DNA of 64,000 nucleotides from Rudanella paleaurantiibacter (GCF_009184635.1 NZ_WELI01000001.1:1-64000), one strand, 5' to 3'; positions 32,942 through 42,145 are shown, counted from the stretch's first letter. Numbers and translations are program-made. The notes: generated by a model not told the origin, from the letters alone.

Positions 32942-34612
32942 ATGCATTCACCTTATTTAAGCTTCCGGCTGAGGGGGGCAGTACGGTCGGGCGTGCAATC
33001 GCTCATGCTGTGCGGTACGTTGGGCTTTTCTGCACAGGCGCAGTCTATCAATCAATTGTCGGCGGGCAACACAGGCCAACTGCAGGATAGTGGGCTCGGG
33101 TTGCCACGTCCCACAACTACAACCGACGACGACCTGCCGGCCAAACCTGACACCATTCCGGTGCGGGCACACCTGTTGCAGGCCGAAGCGGGTGTACTGG
33201 CTTCCTCAACCGATCAGATTCCGTACTGGCTTCAGACCAATCAGTTTGGGATTATTCCGAAAACAGGCCCGGCGGGTTTGCTCATCGGTACGGCCCAGTC
33301 GGACTATCGGTACCCGCAAAGTCCTCAGCGCCGGAAACTCGACTGGGGGTATGGTGTGCAAGTGGTCGGGCAGGGCGCGGCCGAGAGTCGGTTGCTCGTG
33401 GCCGAAGCGTACGGTAAAGTCCGGGTGGGTGTGCTTGAGCTCTGGGCAGGTCGGCGGAAACAGGTAGTGGGGCTGGCCGATAGTCGACTCTCATCGGGGT
33501 CGTTTATCTGGTCGGGTAATACCCTGCCCATTCCGCGCGTCGAACTGGCTATTCCTGAATATTGGCCACTTGGTTTTACCAATGGCTGGGTGTCGGTGAA
33601 AGGGTCGTTTTCGCACGGGTGGTTTGGCCGGGGCGAGTACGTTCGCGATTCGTACCTGCACCAGAAAGCCATTTACGTACGACTGGGCAAGCCACGGTCC
33701 TTGTTTCGGGTGTATGGCGCCTTCACGCATCAGGCCCAATGGGGCGGGTATGCGCGGTTTCTGGAGCGCGACCCTACGAGTTCGTTTGAAGGACAATTGG
33801 CCGACAGCTTTGTGGCGTACATGAACGTGGTGCTACCCCTCAAAACTGATGCCCTCAAGAACCGGGCTAAGTTTACCACATTTGACCAGAACCGGGTGGG
33901 CGATCACCGGGGCTCGGCCGAGGTGGGGCTGGAGCTTCAGTTGCCGCATGGTTCGCTGTTTCATTATCAGCAGCACTTTTACGATCTGGGTCGTAAGCTG
34001 TATAATTTCCGCAATATCGAAGACGGTCTCTACGGGTTGCGTTATGTGAGTAAGCGCCCCCGCGCATTGCTGAATGAGGCTGTTCTGGAGCTGTTTAACT
34101 CGGGTAATCAGGGCGTGTACCAGTTCGGGCGTTACCTTGGGGGCGAGCCGGAGCAGTACTTTATTAATGGGCAGTACCCCGAGGGCTGGTCGTATCAGGG
34201 CCGGACCATTGGCACGCCCCTCATCAGCCAAACATCCGACACGAACCCTGACTTGCCTTCGATTCCGTTTTCGGGTTACACGCTCGATAACCAACTCATC
34301 AGTGGGCGGTTCGGGATCAATAACTACCGGGTTTGGGCCTTACACACGGGCTTATCGGGTAACCTGAGCCGGTGGTGGGGCTACCAGACCAAGGTAACGT
34401 TCAGCCGAAATTACGGTACGTTCCCGGCCGCCTTTCCGGCCAATACAAATCAGGTATCGGGCTTAGTTTCGGTGACTCGTACACTGCGTGGGGCTGCGGG
34501 CTCTACGCTGCTGGTATCGGTCGGTTACGATCAGGGGAAGCTGCTCCGACACCCCAATCAGGTCGGTGCTTACGTTGGCTGGCGCAAAACGTGGTCAGCT
34601 TTATCGCGCTAA
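32942..34612 (+). CDS. Capsule assembly Wzi-family outer-membrane protein
   Basis: A 556-aa exported beta-rich protein. A signal sequence (about 1-35, ending FSAQAQS) is followed by a Wzi-like barrel: AEAGVLASSTDQIPYWLQTN, AGRRKQVVGLADSRLSSGSF, IPRVELAIPEYWPL and SVKGSFSHGWFGRGEYVRDS are landmarks of this family. Wzi helps attach capsular polysaccharide to the cell surface in enteric bacteria. Bacteroidota homologues lie in polysaccharide loci or, as here, alone. A LytTR-type regulator gene follows 45 nt downstream, so the two are probably co-transcribed. No capsule synthesis genes are in the window. Confidence 0.85.
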   Translation: MHSPYLSFRLRGAVRSGVQSLMLCGTLGFSAQAQSINQLSAGNTGQLQDSGLGLPRPTTTTDDDLPAKPDTIPVRAHLLQAEAGVLASSTDQIPYWLQTNQFGIIPKTGPAGLLIGTAQSDYRYPQSPQRRKLDWGYGVQVVGQGAAESRLLVAEAYGKVRVGVLELWAGRRKQVVGLADSRLSSGSFIWSGNTLPIPRVELAIPEYWPLGFTNGWVSVKGSFSHGWFGRGEYVRDSYLHQKAIYVRLGKPRSLFRVYGAFTHQAQWGGYARFLERDPTSSFEGQLADSFVAYMNVVLPLKTDALKNRAKFTTFDQNRVGDHRGSAEVGLELQLPHGSLFHYQQHFYDLGRKLYNFRNIEDGLYGLRYVSKRPRALLNEAVLELFNSGNQGVYQFGRYLGGEPEQYFINGQYPEGWSYQGRTIGTPLISQTSDTNPDLPSIPFSGYTLDNQLISGRFGINNYRVWALHTGLSGNLSRWWGYQTKVTFSRNYGTFPAAFPANTNQVSGLVSVTRTLRGAAGSTLLVSVGYDQGKLLRHPNQVGAYVGWRKTWSALSR

Positions 34613-34657
34613 ACAGGTAGGATTCATTTAACTCAACGAACGAAAATCAGAGAAATC

Positions 34658-35041
34658 ATGCTGTGCTCATCACCCCTTCAGAAACCCATGCTGGCTGGCA
34701 AAGACCAATCGGCTTACTTACGGATTCCGGGCTACAAAAACCGGCTCACTGTCGATCAGATCGTCTGGGTACAGGGCGACGGTAACTACTGCCGGATTCA
34801 CCTGGTCAATGGCCGCCAGATTATGATCAGCCAAACCCTCAAAGTAATGGAAGGAATACTGCCGCAGCTAACCCGCATTCATAAATCCTCGATGGTCAAC
34901 CCCGGCCATGTGCAGGACATTCATACCCTGCCCGGCCACCATACGGGCTCTGTTCGGCTCACGGGCGGGGTTGAGCTATCGGTGGCCCGGCGTCGGCTCG
35001 ACGGGGTGATGGCGTTGTTTCGGCAACCTCAAATGGCCTGA
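34658..35041 (+). CDS. LytTR-domain DNA-binding protein
   Basis: A 127-aa protein consisting almost only of a LytTR DNA-binding domain (about 30-120): VDQIVWVQGDGNYCRIHLVNG, TLKVMEGILPQLTRIHKSSM, VNPGHVQDI and the terminal VELSVARRRLDGVMALF. There is no receiver domain, so it is not itself a phosphorylated response regulator. It lies 45 nt after the Wzi-family gene and may be co-expressed with it. ATG 34688 is another possible start. It ends at a strong shared terminator. Confidence 0.88.
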   Translation: MLCSSPLQKPMLAGKDQSAYLRIPGYKNRLTVDQIVWVQGDGNYCRIHLVNGRQIMISQTLKVMEGILPQLTRIHKSSMVNPGHVQDIHTLPGHHTGSVRLTGGVELSVARRRLDGVMALFRQPQMA

Positions 35042-35063
35042 CCGGATTATCTAACCCCTCAAA

Positions 35064-35096
35064 AAAAGCCGCCGACTGGACCAGTCGGCGGCTTTT
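35064..35096. terminator. Bidirectional terminator, 16-bp stem
   Basis: AAAAGCCGCCGACTGG (35064-35079) pairs with CCAGTCGGCGGCTTTT (35081-35096), with A and T runs outside. It serves the LytTR gene and the convergent pyrophosphatase gene. Confidence 0.9.
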
Positions 35097-35117
35097 GCAT
35101 TCAAACACCTTTGCTGT

Positions 35118-35726
35118 TTAGATGGCGAGCTCGGCATAATCTTTCAGCGAAGCCTCAATTACCTGCTGAGCCTCTTCGCGGCCGTAGACGTTGGTAATTT
35201 CGGTATGCGCTTTTTCGCCGGGCAGGTTCTTGTAGGTCAGGAAGTAGTGCTGCAACCGCTTGGTAACGGCGGGCGGCAGGTCGGTCAGGTCGTCGTACTG
35301 GCCATACATGGCATCACCCTTCAGTACGGCAATGATTTTGTCGTCGGCTTCGCCCTTATCGATCAGGCGGAACCCACCAATCGGGATGGCTTGCAGGATG
35401 ATGTCGCCGTGGGTAATTTCGCGCTCGGTCAGCACGCAGATGTCGATGGGGTCGCCATCGCCTTTCTCAACGGTGCGACCGGCTTTTTCAGAGGCCAGTT
35501 TGGCAATGTGCTCTCCGCAATAGGTCTGTGGAATGAATCCGTACAGGGCCGGAATCACGTTGGAGTATTGTTGCGGACGATCGATTTTGAGGTAACCGGT
35601 TTCTTTATCGATTTCGTACTTAACTGTATCCGTTGGTACAATTTCAATGAAGGCCGTGACGATCTCAGGGGCTTTCTCGCCCACTGGAATACCATGCCAG
35701 GGATGGGCCTTATAGCTTTGCTTCAT
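35118..35726 (-). CDS. ppa: Inorganic pyrophosphatase
   Basis: A 202-aa soluble family I pyrophosphatase, which hydrolyses PPi to phosphate and drives biosynthetic reactions forward. The signature GDGDPIDICVL holds the metal-binding aspartates. Other family landmarks are KYEIDKETGYLKIDR, the YGFIPQTYCGE block, AVLKGDAMYGQYDDLTDLP and LQHYFLTYKNLPGEKA. Length is slightly above that of the E. coli enzyme (176 aa), as in other Bacteroidota. It is monocistronic. A TATTTTTG box (35728-35735) sits immediately upstream of the start codon but has no -33 partner. Confidence 0.95.
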   Translation of the reverse strand: MKQSYKAHPWHGIPVGEKAPEIVTAFIEIVPTDTVKYEIDKETGYLKIDRPQQYSNVIPALYGFIPQTYCGEHIAKLASEKAGRTVEKGDGDPIDICVLTEREITHGDIILQAIPIGGFRLIDKGEADDKIIAVLKGDAMYGQYDDLTDLPPAVTKRLQHYFLTYKNLPGEKAHTEITNVYGREEAQQVIEASLKDYAELAI

Positions 35727-35838
35727 ACAAAAATAAACTATTTACACTTCCTCTTTAAACGTTTTCTAATCCGTTATTGTCTTTGCATAAAGAATGTAGT
35801 TTTTGTATTTTTAGGAGAAAATGACCGTTGTGTCGTCT

Positions 35839-37362
35839 ATGCACAGAAAATTTTACCCCCATTCGTTCGTTTTTTTTCTGATTGTTGCCGGAACGGTCAC
35901 CCTGTCGGCGGCTTTCACGATGGACCCCACACCCGCTCGCAATTCGGTTTCGCTTCGCCCATCGGTGGCTAAAGTGTTTGGCCGGATCAACAGCGACATT
36001 CTGAAAAACGGCCGGGCCTACGAGACCCTTGCCGATGCCAGCAACCAAATCGGGCACCGCCTGACCGGCAGCCCCAACGGTGCCCGAGCCGAGCAGTACG
36101 CCTACGAGCTGCTGCGGTCGTACGGATTTAAGGAAGTGCGCTACGAACCCTTCGAGGTAGAGTCGTGGATGCGCGACACTGTCACCTTGGCCGTTGTACC
36201 CAACAAGAGCGATAATTTCCGGGATGTGAAAGTGGTTTCGCTAGCGCACTCGCCCGTAGAAGCCCACATCCGGGGCGAAATTGTGGATGTTGGTAATGGC
36301 CTTGAAGGTGATTTTGTTGCCCTCAAAGACAAAATCAAAGGCAAGGTAGCCCTCATCAACATCGGCCTGAGTGGGGCCAAAGGGGCCCGGAACCTGCACC
36401 GCTCCGAAAAAACCGCCCTCGCTATTCAGTACGGAGCCATCGGGGTAATCATGGTCAATCTGGTGCCAGGCAATGTGCTGCTCACCGGAACGGCCTCGGT
36501 GACGGGGAAACTCATCCCGATTCCGGCGGTTTGTATCTCGTACGAAAGCGGAATGGCCCTCCGGCAGTGGATGGCCGAAGAAGCCAAAGACCGGCTTCAT
36601 GCGGTAATCGATATGACCAACGTGAGCCGGAAAATCAAAGCCCGCAACGTGGTGGCTACGTTGCCTGGTAGCGACTTCCCGAACGAGAAAATCGTGATTG
36701 GCGGCCACCTGGATTCGTGGGATCTGGCCACCGGAGCCATCGACAACGGCATTGGGTCGTTTTCGGTGCTCGATATTGCCCGTACGTTTCGCAAGCTGAA
36801 ACTGAAACCCCGGCGCACCATTGAGTTTGTTATGTTTATGGGCGAAGAGCAGGGCCTGCTTGGCTCGCGCGCTATGGCCGAAGACCTCAAACGGCGCGGC
36901 CAACTCGATAACGTCCGGTACGTGATGAACCTCGACATGACCAACGACCCGACCGGTATCAATGCCTTCGGACGCGACGATATGCTGTCGTTTTTCAAGG
37001 CTGTGGGCGAAACTATTCAGCAGGTGGAGCCCGCTTTTCAGAACCAGATGACCAATCAGGCCGGGTTGCACTCTGACCATCAGCCGTTTATGGTTGAGGG
37101 TGTGCCCATTGTGGGCATGAACGGGCATCTGACCAAAGAGGTGCTCGATTGTTACCACGCCAACTGCGACCGGATTAACCTCGTCAACCGCGATCAGATG
37201 CAGAATACCGTTCGTTATTCAGCTATGGTGCTGTACGCCCTGGCCGACGCCGACGCCATTCCGACCCGTCGTTTCGACGATACCAAAACCCGCGATTTTC
37301 TTATTGCGCAGGGCTTACGAACGCCCTTGCAGATTGCTAATGAATGGCGCTGGAAAGAATAG
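35839..37362 (+). CDS. M28-family aminopeptidase (carboxypeptidase Q-like)
   Basis: Predicted 507-aa exported zinc peptidase. ATG 35839 gives the better signal peptide; ATG 35821 adds six residues. After a prodomain and a PA-like insert (about 140-255), the co-catalytic zinc site is visible: H290 in GGHLDSWD, D302 in AIDNGIGS, the catalytic E336-E337 in MGEEQGLLGS, an Asp in MNLDMTNDP and a His in HSDHQPF. It would trim peptides in the periplasm or outside the cell. comM follows 78 nt downstream on the same strand after a GC-rich hairpin. Confidence 0.92.
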   Translation: MHRKFYPHSFVFFLIVAGTVTLSAAFTMDPTPARNSVSLRPSVAKVFGRINSDILKNGRAYETLADASNQIGHRLTGSPNGARAEQYAYELLRSYGFKEVRYEPFEVESWMRDTVTLAVVPNKSDNFRDVKVVSLAHSPVEAHIRGEIVDVGNGLEGDFVALKDKIKGKVALINIGLSGAKGARNLHRSEKTALAIQYGAIGVIMVNLVPGNVLLTGTASVTGKLIPIPAVCISYESGMALRQWMAEEAKDRLHAVIDMTNVSRKIKARNVVATLPGSDFPNEKIVIGGHLDSWDLATGAIDNGIGSFSVLDIARTFRKLKLKPRRTIEFVMFMGEEQGLLGSRAMAEDLKRRGQLDNVRYVMNLDMTNDPTGINAFGRDDMLSFFKAVGETIQQVEPAFQNQMTNQAGLHSDHQPFMVEGVPIVGMNGHLTKEVLDCYHANCDRINLVNRDQMQNTVRYSAMVLYALADADAIPTRRFDDTKTRDFLIAQGLRTPLQIANEWRWKE

Positions 37363-37366
37363 TCGG

Positions 37367-37401
37367 GTGGGGGCATGGTCGGTAAAAGGTCATGCCCCCA
37401 C
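37367..37401 (+). terminator. GC-rich hairpin after the M28 peptidase gene
   Basis: GTGGGGGCATG (37367-37377) and CATGCCCCCAC (37391-37401), 11-bp perfect arms, followed by the moderately T-rich TCGTCTTGTTT. It probably acts as a terminator between two same-strand genes. Confidence 0.55.
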
Positions 37402-37440
37402 TCGTCTTGTTTCCGGCCAAACCGTAACTGATACGAAACT

Positions 37441-38982
37441 ATGCTTTCCAAAACCTTTGGCGCGGCTGTTTACGGCGTCAATGCGAGTCTGATTACCATC
37501 GAAGTCGTGGTGGCGCAGGGGTTAGGTTTTAACCTCGTGGGCCTGCCCGACAGTGCCGTGAAGGAAAGTGAGCACCGGGTTGAGGCCTCGCTCAAATCGT
37601 CGGGGTTCAAAATGCCCCGGCAAAAAGTGGTGGTCAACCTGGCCCCGGCCGATGTGCGCAAAGAGGGCTCGGCCTACGATCTGCCCATTGCCCTCTGCGT
37701 GTTGCAGGCATCCGAGCAAATCACAACGGAGAAAAACCTGACCGATTACGTAATTATGGGCGAGCTCTCGCTCGATGGGCGGCTGCGGCCCATCAAGGGT
37801 GTGTTACCCATTGCGATTGAGGCCCGCAAGCAAGGGTATAAAGGATTTGTGCTGCCCATGGAAAATGCGCACGAGGCCGCTATTGTCAATAACATTGATA
37901 TTATCGGGGTGGAAACGATGCTCGAGGCCGTCGAGTTTTTCGAAGGCAAAAAAGACATCAAACCCCTCGTAACCGATACCCGCGACCTGTTTTACAATAC
38001 GCTCAACAGCTACGAGGTTGATTTCTCGCACGTGCAGGGGCAGGAAAACATCAAACGGGCTATGGAAATTGCCGCTGCCGGTGGGCATAATGTGATTATG
38101 ATTGGCCCGCCGGGAGCTGGTAAAACTATGTTAGCCAAGCGGTTGCCAACCATTTTGCCCCCTTTGACTTTACAGGAGGCTCTGGAGACGACAAAGATTC
38201 ATTCGGTGGCTGGTAAGCTGGGCAACAAGGCTTCATTGATCTCAACCCGGCCGTACCGAGCTCCGCATCATACTATTTCCGATGCGGCTCTGGTAGGTGG
38301 AGGGAGTTTTCCGCAGCCCGGCGAAATATCCTTGGCGCACAATGGCGTCCTGTTTCTCGATGAGCTGCCCGAGTTCAAACGGACGGCCCTGGAGGTGATG
38401 CGCCAACCACTCGAAGAGCGTCGGGTGAGCATCTCACGGGCGCGCTGGGCGGTTGAGTTTCCGGCCAACTTTATGCTCATCGCCAGTATGAACCCTTGCC
38501 CCTGTGGCTACTACAATCACCCCGAAAAAGAGTGCGTGTGTGGCCCCGGCGTGGTGCAACGGTATCTGAATAAAGTAAGCGGCCCCCTGCTCGACCGAAT
38601 TGATCTGCACGTGGAGGTAACGCCCGTTTCGTTCGACCAAATGACGGCTAACCGCCCGGCCGAAACGAGCGAGGCTATTCGGGAGCGGGTCATTCGCGCC
38701 CGCGAAACCCAAACCAAACGGTTTGCCGACGATGAGGGCGTGTACTGCAACGCCATGATGCCCTCGCAACTGGTCAAAAGTATTTGTGTGATCAACGATG
38801 CAGGTCGGATGCTGCTCAAAACGGCGATGGAACGGCTGGGCCTTTCGGCGCGGGCCTACGACCGGATTCTGAAAGTATCGCGCACGATTGCCGATCTGGC
38901 GGGCTCCGAAGAAATCAAAATTGAGCATCTGGCCGAAGCCATTCAGTACCGTAGCCTGGATCGGGAAAACTGGGCTGGATGA
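37441..38982 (+). CDS. comM: YifB/ComM-family Mg-chelatase-like AAA+ ATPase
   Basis: A 513-aa protein. The N-terminal Lon-protease-like S5 domain 2 fold (about 1-165; FNLVGLPDSAVKESEHRVEA) precedes an AAA+ domain (about 190-370), with Walker A GPPGAGKTML, Walker B LFLDELPEF and an arginine-finger region. A C-terminal Mg_chelatase_C segment with LSARAYDRILKVSRTIADL completes it. ComM is a hexameric helicase that promotes branch migration in natural transformation. The CPCGYY and CVCGPG cysteines (a zinc-like pair) are present. It appears to be a single gene. Confidence 0.93.
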   Translation: MLSKTFGAAVYGVNASLITIEVVVAQGLGFNLVGLPDSAVKESEHRVEASLKSSGFKMPRQKVVVNLAPADVRKEGSAYDLPIALCVLQASEQITTEKNLTDYVIMGELSLDGRLRPIKGVLPIAIEARKQGYKGFVLPMENAHEAAIVNNIDIIGVETMLEAVEFFEGKKDIKPLVTDTRDLFYNTLNSYEVDFSHVQGQENIKRAMEIAAAGGHNVIMIGPPGAGKTMLAKRLPTILPPLTLQEALETTKIHSVAGKLGNKASLISTRPYRAPHHTISDAALVGGGSFPQPGEISLAHNGVLFLDELPEFKRTALEVMRQPLEERRVSISRARWAVEFPANFMLIASMNPCPCGYYNHPEKECVCGPGVVQRYLNKVSGPLLDRIDLHVEVTPVSFDQMTANRPAETSEAIRERVIRARETQTKRFADDEGVYCNAMMPSQLVKSICVINDAGRMLLKTAMERLGLSARAYDRILKVSRTIADLAGSEEIKIEHLAEAIQYRSLDRENWAG

Positions 38983-39147
38983 TGGCCCGCCATAAAATGC
39001 ACATTGCATAGTACTCAGAGCATGGCTCAATCGGGTAGTTAAGTGTAGGTACTAATTGGCCAAAGCACCGACAAAAAGCGAGATTTTGGGCGGTTTTGTA
39101 GGCTAAAATGCGTAAATTGATAGGTAATCAAACCCAACAAATACGCA

Positions 39148-39780
39148 ATGGATTACCGAATTTTACTACGCATTGAGGCTGTAGCCAACGGGCATACAGA
39201 CACCCTTACACTCGATAATCTACATCTGACGGAGCTGCCTGACGCGGTTTTTGATCTGCCCCATTTACGGGTGTTGTCGGTACGTGGTTTTGGCCTGCAA
39301 AGCCATCAGGGGATTATTAGCTTGCTTGAGAAGGTACCTGCACCTGGTTCGGCTGAATTGGCTGAGGAGTTGAAAAAACAGGAGGAGGATCTGCAAAACG
39401 AGCTGAAAATTCCCCGGCAGTTACGCAGTCTGGACGCCCGAATTGGGCAATTAAAGTCACTCGAAGTGCTCGACCTGGGGTACAATCAACTTGACTATCT
39501 ACCCGATACACTCGGTGATTTGGTGAACCTTCGGAAGCTGATTGCCCGTAACAATCTACTAAGTAGCGTACCGGCTTCGCTAAGCCATTTGCCCAAGCTA
39601 GAGTTGCTGGATATTCGGCATAACCCGATTACAACCACGCCTGAAATACCACGACTGGTGGTGTACGAAGAACAGAAAAACCATTTTCGGCTACAGAAGA
39701 ATCTGGCTATCAAACAAAACGATTTTGAGCTGGCATCGTGGTTTTATAAACAGGAAACACAGTTCGGTCTGCATATGTAA
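39148..39780 (+). CDS. Leucine-rich repeat protein
   Basis: A 210-aa cytosolic protein (no signal) with leucine-rich repeats: LRVLSVRGFGL, LEVLDLGYNQLDYLPDTLGD, LRKLIARNNLLSSVPASLSH and LELLDIRHNPITTTPEI. A charged helical insert (about 70-95, EELKKQEEDLQNEL) interrupts the first and later repeats, and a C-terminal helical tail follows. LRRs mediate protein binding; the partner is unknown. The gene is less GC-rich than comM and cca. It stands between comM and the Sua5-like gene, all on the plus strand but with separate spacing. Confidence 0.8.
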   Translation: MDYRILLRIEAVANGHTDTLTLDNLHLTELPDAVFDLPHLRVLSVRGFGLQSHQGIISLLEKVPAPGSAELAEELKKQEEDLQNELKIPRQLRSLDARIGQLKSLEVLDLGYNQLDYLPDTLGDLVNLRKLIARNNLLSSVPASLSHLPKLELLDIRHNPITTTPEIPRLVVYEEQKNHFRLQKNLAIKQNDFELASWFYKQETQFGLHM

Positions 39781-39828
39781 AGCATAGCGAGACGGAAAAG
39801 TTACACGACCCATTTGGAAACTTGACCG

Positions 39829-39836
39829 TATCTTTG
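39829..39836 (+). promoter_or_regulatory. -7 promoter element before the Sua5-like gene
   Basis: TATCTTTG, a full match to TAnnTTTG, places transcription start near 39843. It lies inside the maximal open frame that begins at 39822, which argues for ATG 39852 as the true start. No TTG is at the ideal distance. Confidence 0.5.
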
Positions 39837-39851
39837 CGGGTTTACAACCGT

Positions 39852-40382
39852 ATGATACAATCACCCCGCGAACTCACGCATCTGCTCCGGCAGGGTAAAC
39901 TCATTGGCCTGGCCGACGAAACGGGCTTTTCCGTTGCCGCTGACCCGCAAAACGACGCGGCCGTCGCCCAATTGCTTCAGCTTCAGTTTGAGCTGGGTAC
40001 GCCGTATCTGCCAACAATTCTGACACAAACCACCGAGCAGGTAGGAATGTACGTGGTCAGAATGCCCGAAATCGCGTTCGATCTGGTCGAGTTTGCCCGA
40101 AAGCCTCTGACCGTCTTGTATGAGCAGGGCAAAAACGTGGCTCCTGTGTTGCTCGAAAAATCGCCCGAGATTGCTATCCGGCGCTCGCTCAATGCCGATA
40201 TTCAGCGGTTTCTTGGGGGCTACGGAAAAGGGCTTCTGACACTTCCTTTCGAAACAAACACACTACCGGCGCAAGCGCAGGCTGCCATTGAGGGGGGCAT
40301 GGGGCAGGTGGTGTCGACCATTCAGAAACCGCAGATCATGCGGCTCGGATTCAACGGTGAGGTCGAGTTTATCCGGCGCTAA
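39852..40382 (+). CDS. Sua5/YciO/YrdC-like protein, degenerate
   Basis: Predicted 176-aa protein with the outline of the YrdC fold: a start strand LIGLADETGFSVAADPQND corresponds to the PTDTVYGLxxD motif, ARKPLTVLYEQG to the KRP-L-T motif and LPFETN to the STSAN region. The hallmark Pro-Thr and several nucleotide-contacting residues are changed. It may therefore have lost threonylcarbamoyl-AMP synthase activity or have a different one. A normal TsaC should be encoded elsewhere. The CCA-adding enzyme gene follows 20 nt downstream, so the pair is an operon linked to tRNA maturation. The start is set by the -7 box upstream. Confidence 0.65.
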   Translation: MIQSPRELTHLLRQGKLIGLADETGFSVAADPQNDAAVAQLLQLQFELGTPYLPTILTQTTEQVGMYVVRMPEIAFDLVEFARKPLTVLYEQGKNVAPVLLEKSPEIAIRRSLNADIQRFLGGYGKGLLTLPFETNTLPAQAQAAIEGGMGQVVSTIQKPQIMRLGFNGEVEFIRR

Positions 40383-40402
40383 CCGCTGATCAGTCATTGC
40401 TT

Positions 40403-41848
40403 ATGAATTTCTCGGAGACACTCCATACAAATCCTATTTTTGAACTGATTGTTCAACAGGCCGACTCCCTGGGTGTACCGGCCTATGTAATTGGCGGCTA
40501 CGTGCGTGACCTTGTGCTGAAACGGCCTTCCAAAGACATCGACGTGGTGTGCATTGGTAGTGGCGTTGAGCTGGCCCGTGCGGTAGGCTCGGCATTGGGC
40601 GTACCGGTCAACGTGTTTCAGAGTTTCGGCACGGCCATGCTCAAAACGGCCGATGGCCTGGAAGTTGAATTTGTGGGTGCCCGGCGCGAATCGTACCGGG
40701 CCGATTCGCGCAAGCCGATTGTGGAGGACGGCTCGCTCGAGGATGATCAGAATCGGCGCGACTTCACGATCAACGCGATGGGTATTGGTCTCAACCGGGC
40801 CAACTATGGTGAGCTTATCGACCCATTCGAGGGCTTGAAAGACCTCCGACGTAAGGTGATTCGGACACCCCTTGGCCCCGACATTACATTTTCCGACGAC
40901 CCCCTGCGCATGATGCGAGCTATCCGGTTTGCGGCTCAGTTGAACTTTGATATTGAGCCCGACACGTTTGATGCCATCACGCGCATGAAAGACCGGATGG
41001 GTATTGTCTCGGCCGAACGCATTGCCGACGAACTGAACAAGATTATCATGGCTCCCACGCCGTCGTACGGCTTCAAGCTGTTGTACCACGCGGGCCTGCT
41101 CGACCTTATTTTCCCGGAGTTTGTTTTGCTGCGGGGGGCCGAGTTTGTGGATGGTAAAGGGCATAAAGACAACTTTTACCATACGCTTCAGGTGCTGGAT
41201 AACGTAGCCAACCGGACCAATCCGGCCAAGGCTGCCCCTGATCCCGAAACCGAACTTTGGCTCCGTTGGGCGGCCGTACTTCACGATATTGCCAAGCCGG
41301 CTACCAAACGGTTTGATAACCGGGTGGGCTGGACGTTTCACGGGCACGAAGACCTCGGTGCGCGCATGGTGCCGGGAATCTTCAGGAAGCTCAAGCTACC
41401 ACTCAACGAAAAAATGAAGTACGTGCAGAAGCTCGTTCGGCTGCACCTACGCCCCATTGCGCTGGTCAAAGAAACTATTACCGACTCGGCCCTGCGCCGG
41501 TTGCTGGTGGATGCGGGAGAAGACCTTGACGGGCTGATGGCCTTGTGCCGGGCCGACATCACCTCCAAGAATTACGAGAAGGTGCAAAAACACCTGCGTA
41601 ACTTCGATAAGGTGGAGCGCAAACTGCACGATTTGGAAGAACGGGATAAACTACGCAGTTTTCAGCCTGTAATTACCGGTGAGCTCATTATGGAAACATT
41701 CGGGCTGAAGCCATCACCGGCCATTGGCGAGTTGAAAATGGCCGTTCGGGAGGCCATCATCGAGGGTACGGTACCTAATACACTCGAAGGGGCCATGCCG
41801 TTTTTACTCGAAGAAGGCCGTAAGCGAGGGCTGGAAAAAGTGAGCTGA
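40403..41848 (+). CDS. cca: CCA-adding tRNA nucleotidyltransferase with HD domain
   Basis: A 481-aa class II tRNA nucleotidyltransferase that builds or repairs the CCA 3' end; neither tRNA gene in this window encodes CCA, so it is needed for both. The catalytic head has VIGGYVRDLVLKRPSKDIDV (GG and DxD) and RRDFTINAMG. Next are the nucleotide-selecting DDPLRMMRAIRFA helix and then an HD domain with VLHDIAKP and HGHEDLGA. ATG 40403 is preferred to a TTG 6 nt upstream. It is co-transcribed with the Sua5-like gene. Confidence 0.95.
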   Translation: MNFSETLHTNPIFELIVQQADSLGVPAYVIGGYVRDLVLKRPSKDIDVVCIGSGVELARAVGSALGVPVNVFQSFGTAMLKTADGLEVEFVGARRESYRADSRKPIVEDGSLEDDQNRRDFTINAMGIGLNRANYGELIDPFEGLKDLRRKVIRTPLGPDITFSDDPLRMMRAIRFAAQLNFDIEPDTFDAITRMKDRMGIVSAERIADELNKIIMAPTPSYGFKLLYHAGLLDLIFPEFVLLRGAEFVDGKGHKDNFYHTLQVLDNVANRTNPAKAAPDPETELWLRWAAVLHDIAKPATKRFDNRVGWTFHGHEDLGARMVPGIFRKLKLPLNEKMKYVQKLVRLHLRPIALVKETITDSALRRLLVDAGEDLDGLMALCRADITSKNYEKVQKHLRNFDKVERKLHDLEERDKLRSFQPVITGELIMETFGLKPSPAIGELKMAVREAIIEGTVPNTLEGAMPFLLEEGRKRGLEKVS

Positions 41849-41927
41849 CAAAAATTAAAAAGTTAAGAGTTGGAGGATCTCAATCACCAACAACTCAAAC
41901 ATTTACTATCTATCTGGAGCTATACCA

Positions 41928-42131
41928 ATGAATAACAATCAATTTCGTCGTTTTTTCGGCGCGGCCCTGACCATTATCGGCACTGTAGTTGTTTTGTTTG
42001 CCTGTGTGGCCTTTTTGTCTGACGGGAAGCCCGTGCTGGGTATGAGCATCAGCAAAGGTGAATCGGCCGCTCCCTTTATTGTGGGAATGATTTTCTTCCT
42101 GTCGGGGGTGAGTCTGGTTCGGGAGTCGTAG
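41928..42131 (+). CDS. Small two-helix membrane protein
   Basis: A 67-aa protein with two hydrophobic helices (about 11-30, ALTIIGTVVVLFACVAFL, and about 48-63, PFIVGMIFFLSGVSLV) joined by a polar turn (SDGKPVLGMSISKGESA). No family recognised. It lies 80 nt after cca on the same strand. A short inverted repeat (GAGTTG/CAACTC, about 41867-41896) lies in the gap. Clean membrane topology makes it a probable gene. Confidence 0.55.
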   Translation: MNNNQFRRFFGAALTIIGTVVVLFACVAFLSDGKPVLGMSISKGESAAPFIVGMIFFLSGVSLVRES

Positions 42132-42145
42132 TAAAGAGTAATAAA

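Noticed and set aside
36241-37158. A 305-codon antisense frame in the M28 peptidase gene
   Set aside because: The sense frame has a complete zinc site. The antisense protein shows no recognisable domain.
40394-41347. A 317-codon antisense frame in cca
   Set aside because: The sense frame carries all nucleotidyltransferase motifs. The antisense frame is a shadow.
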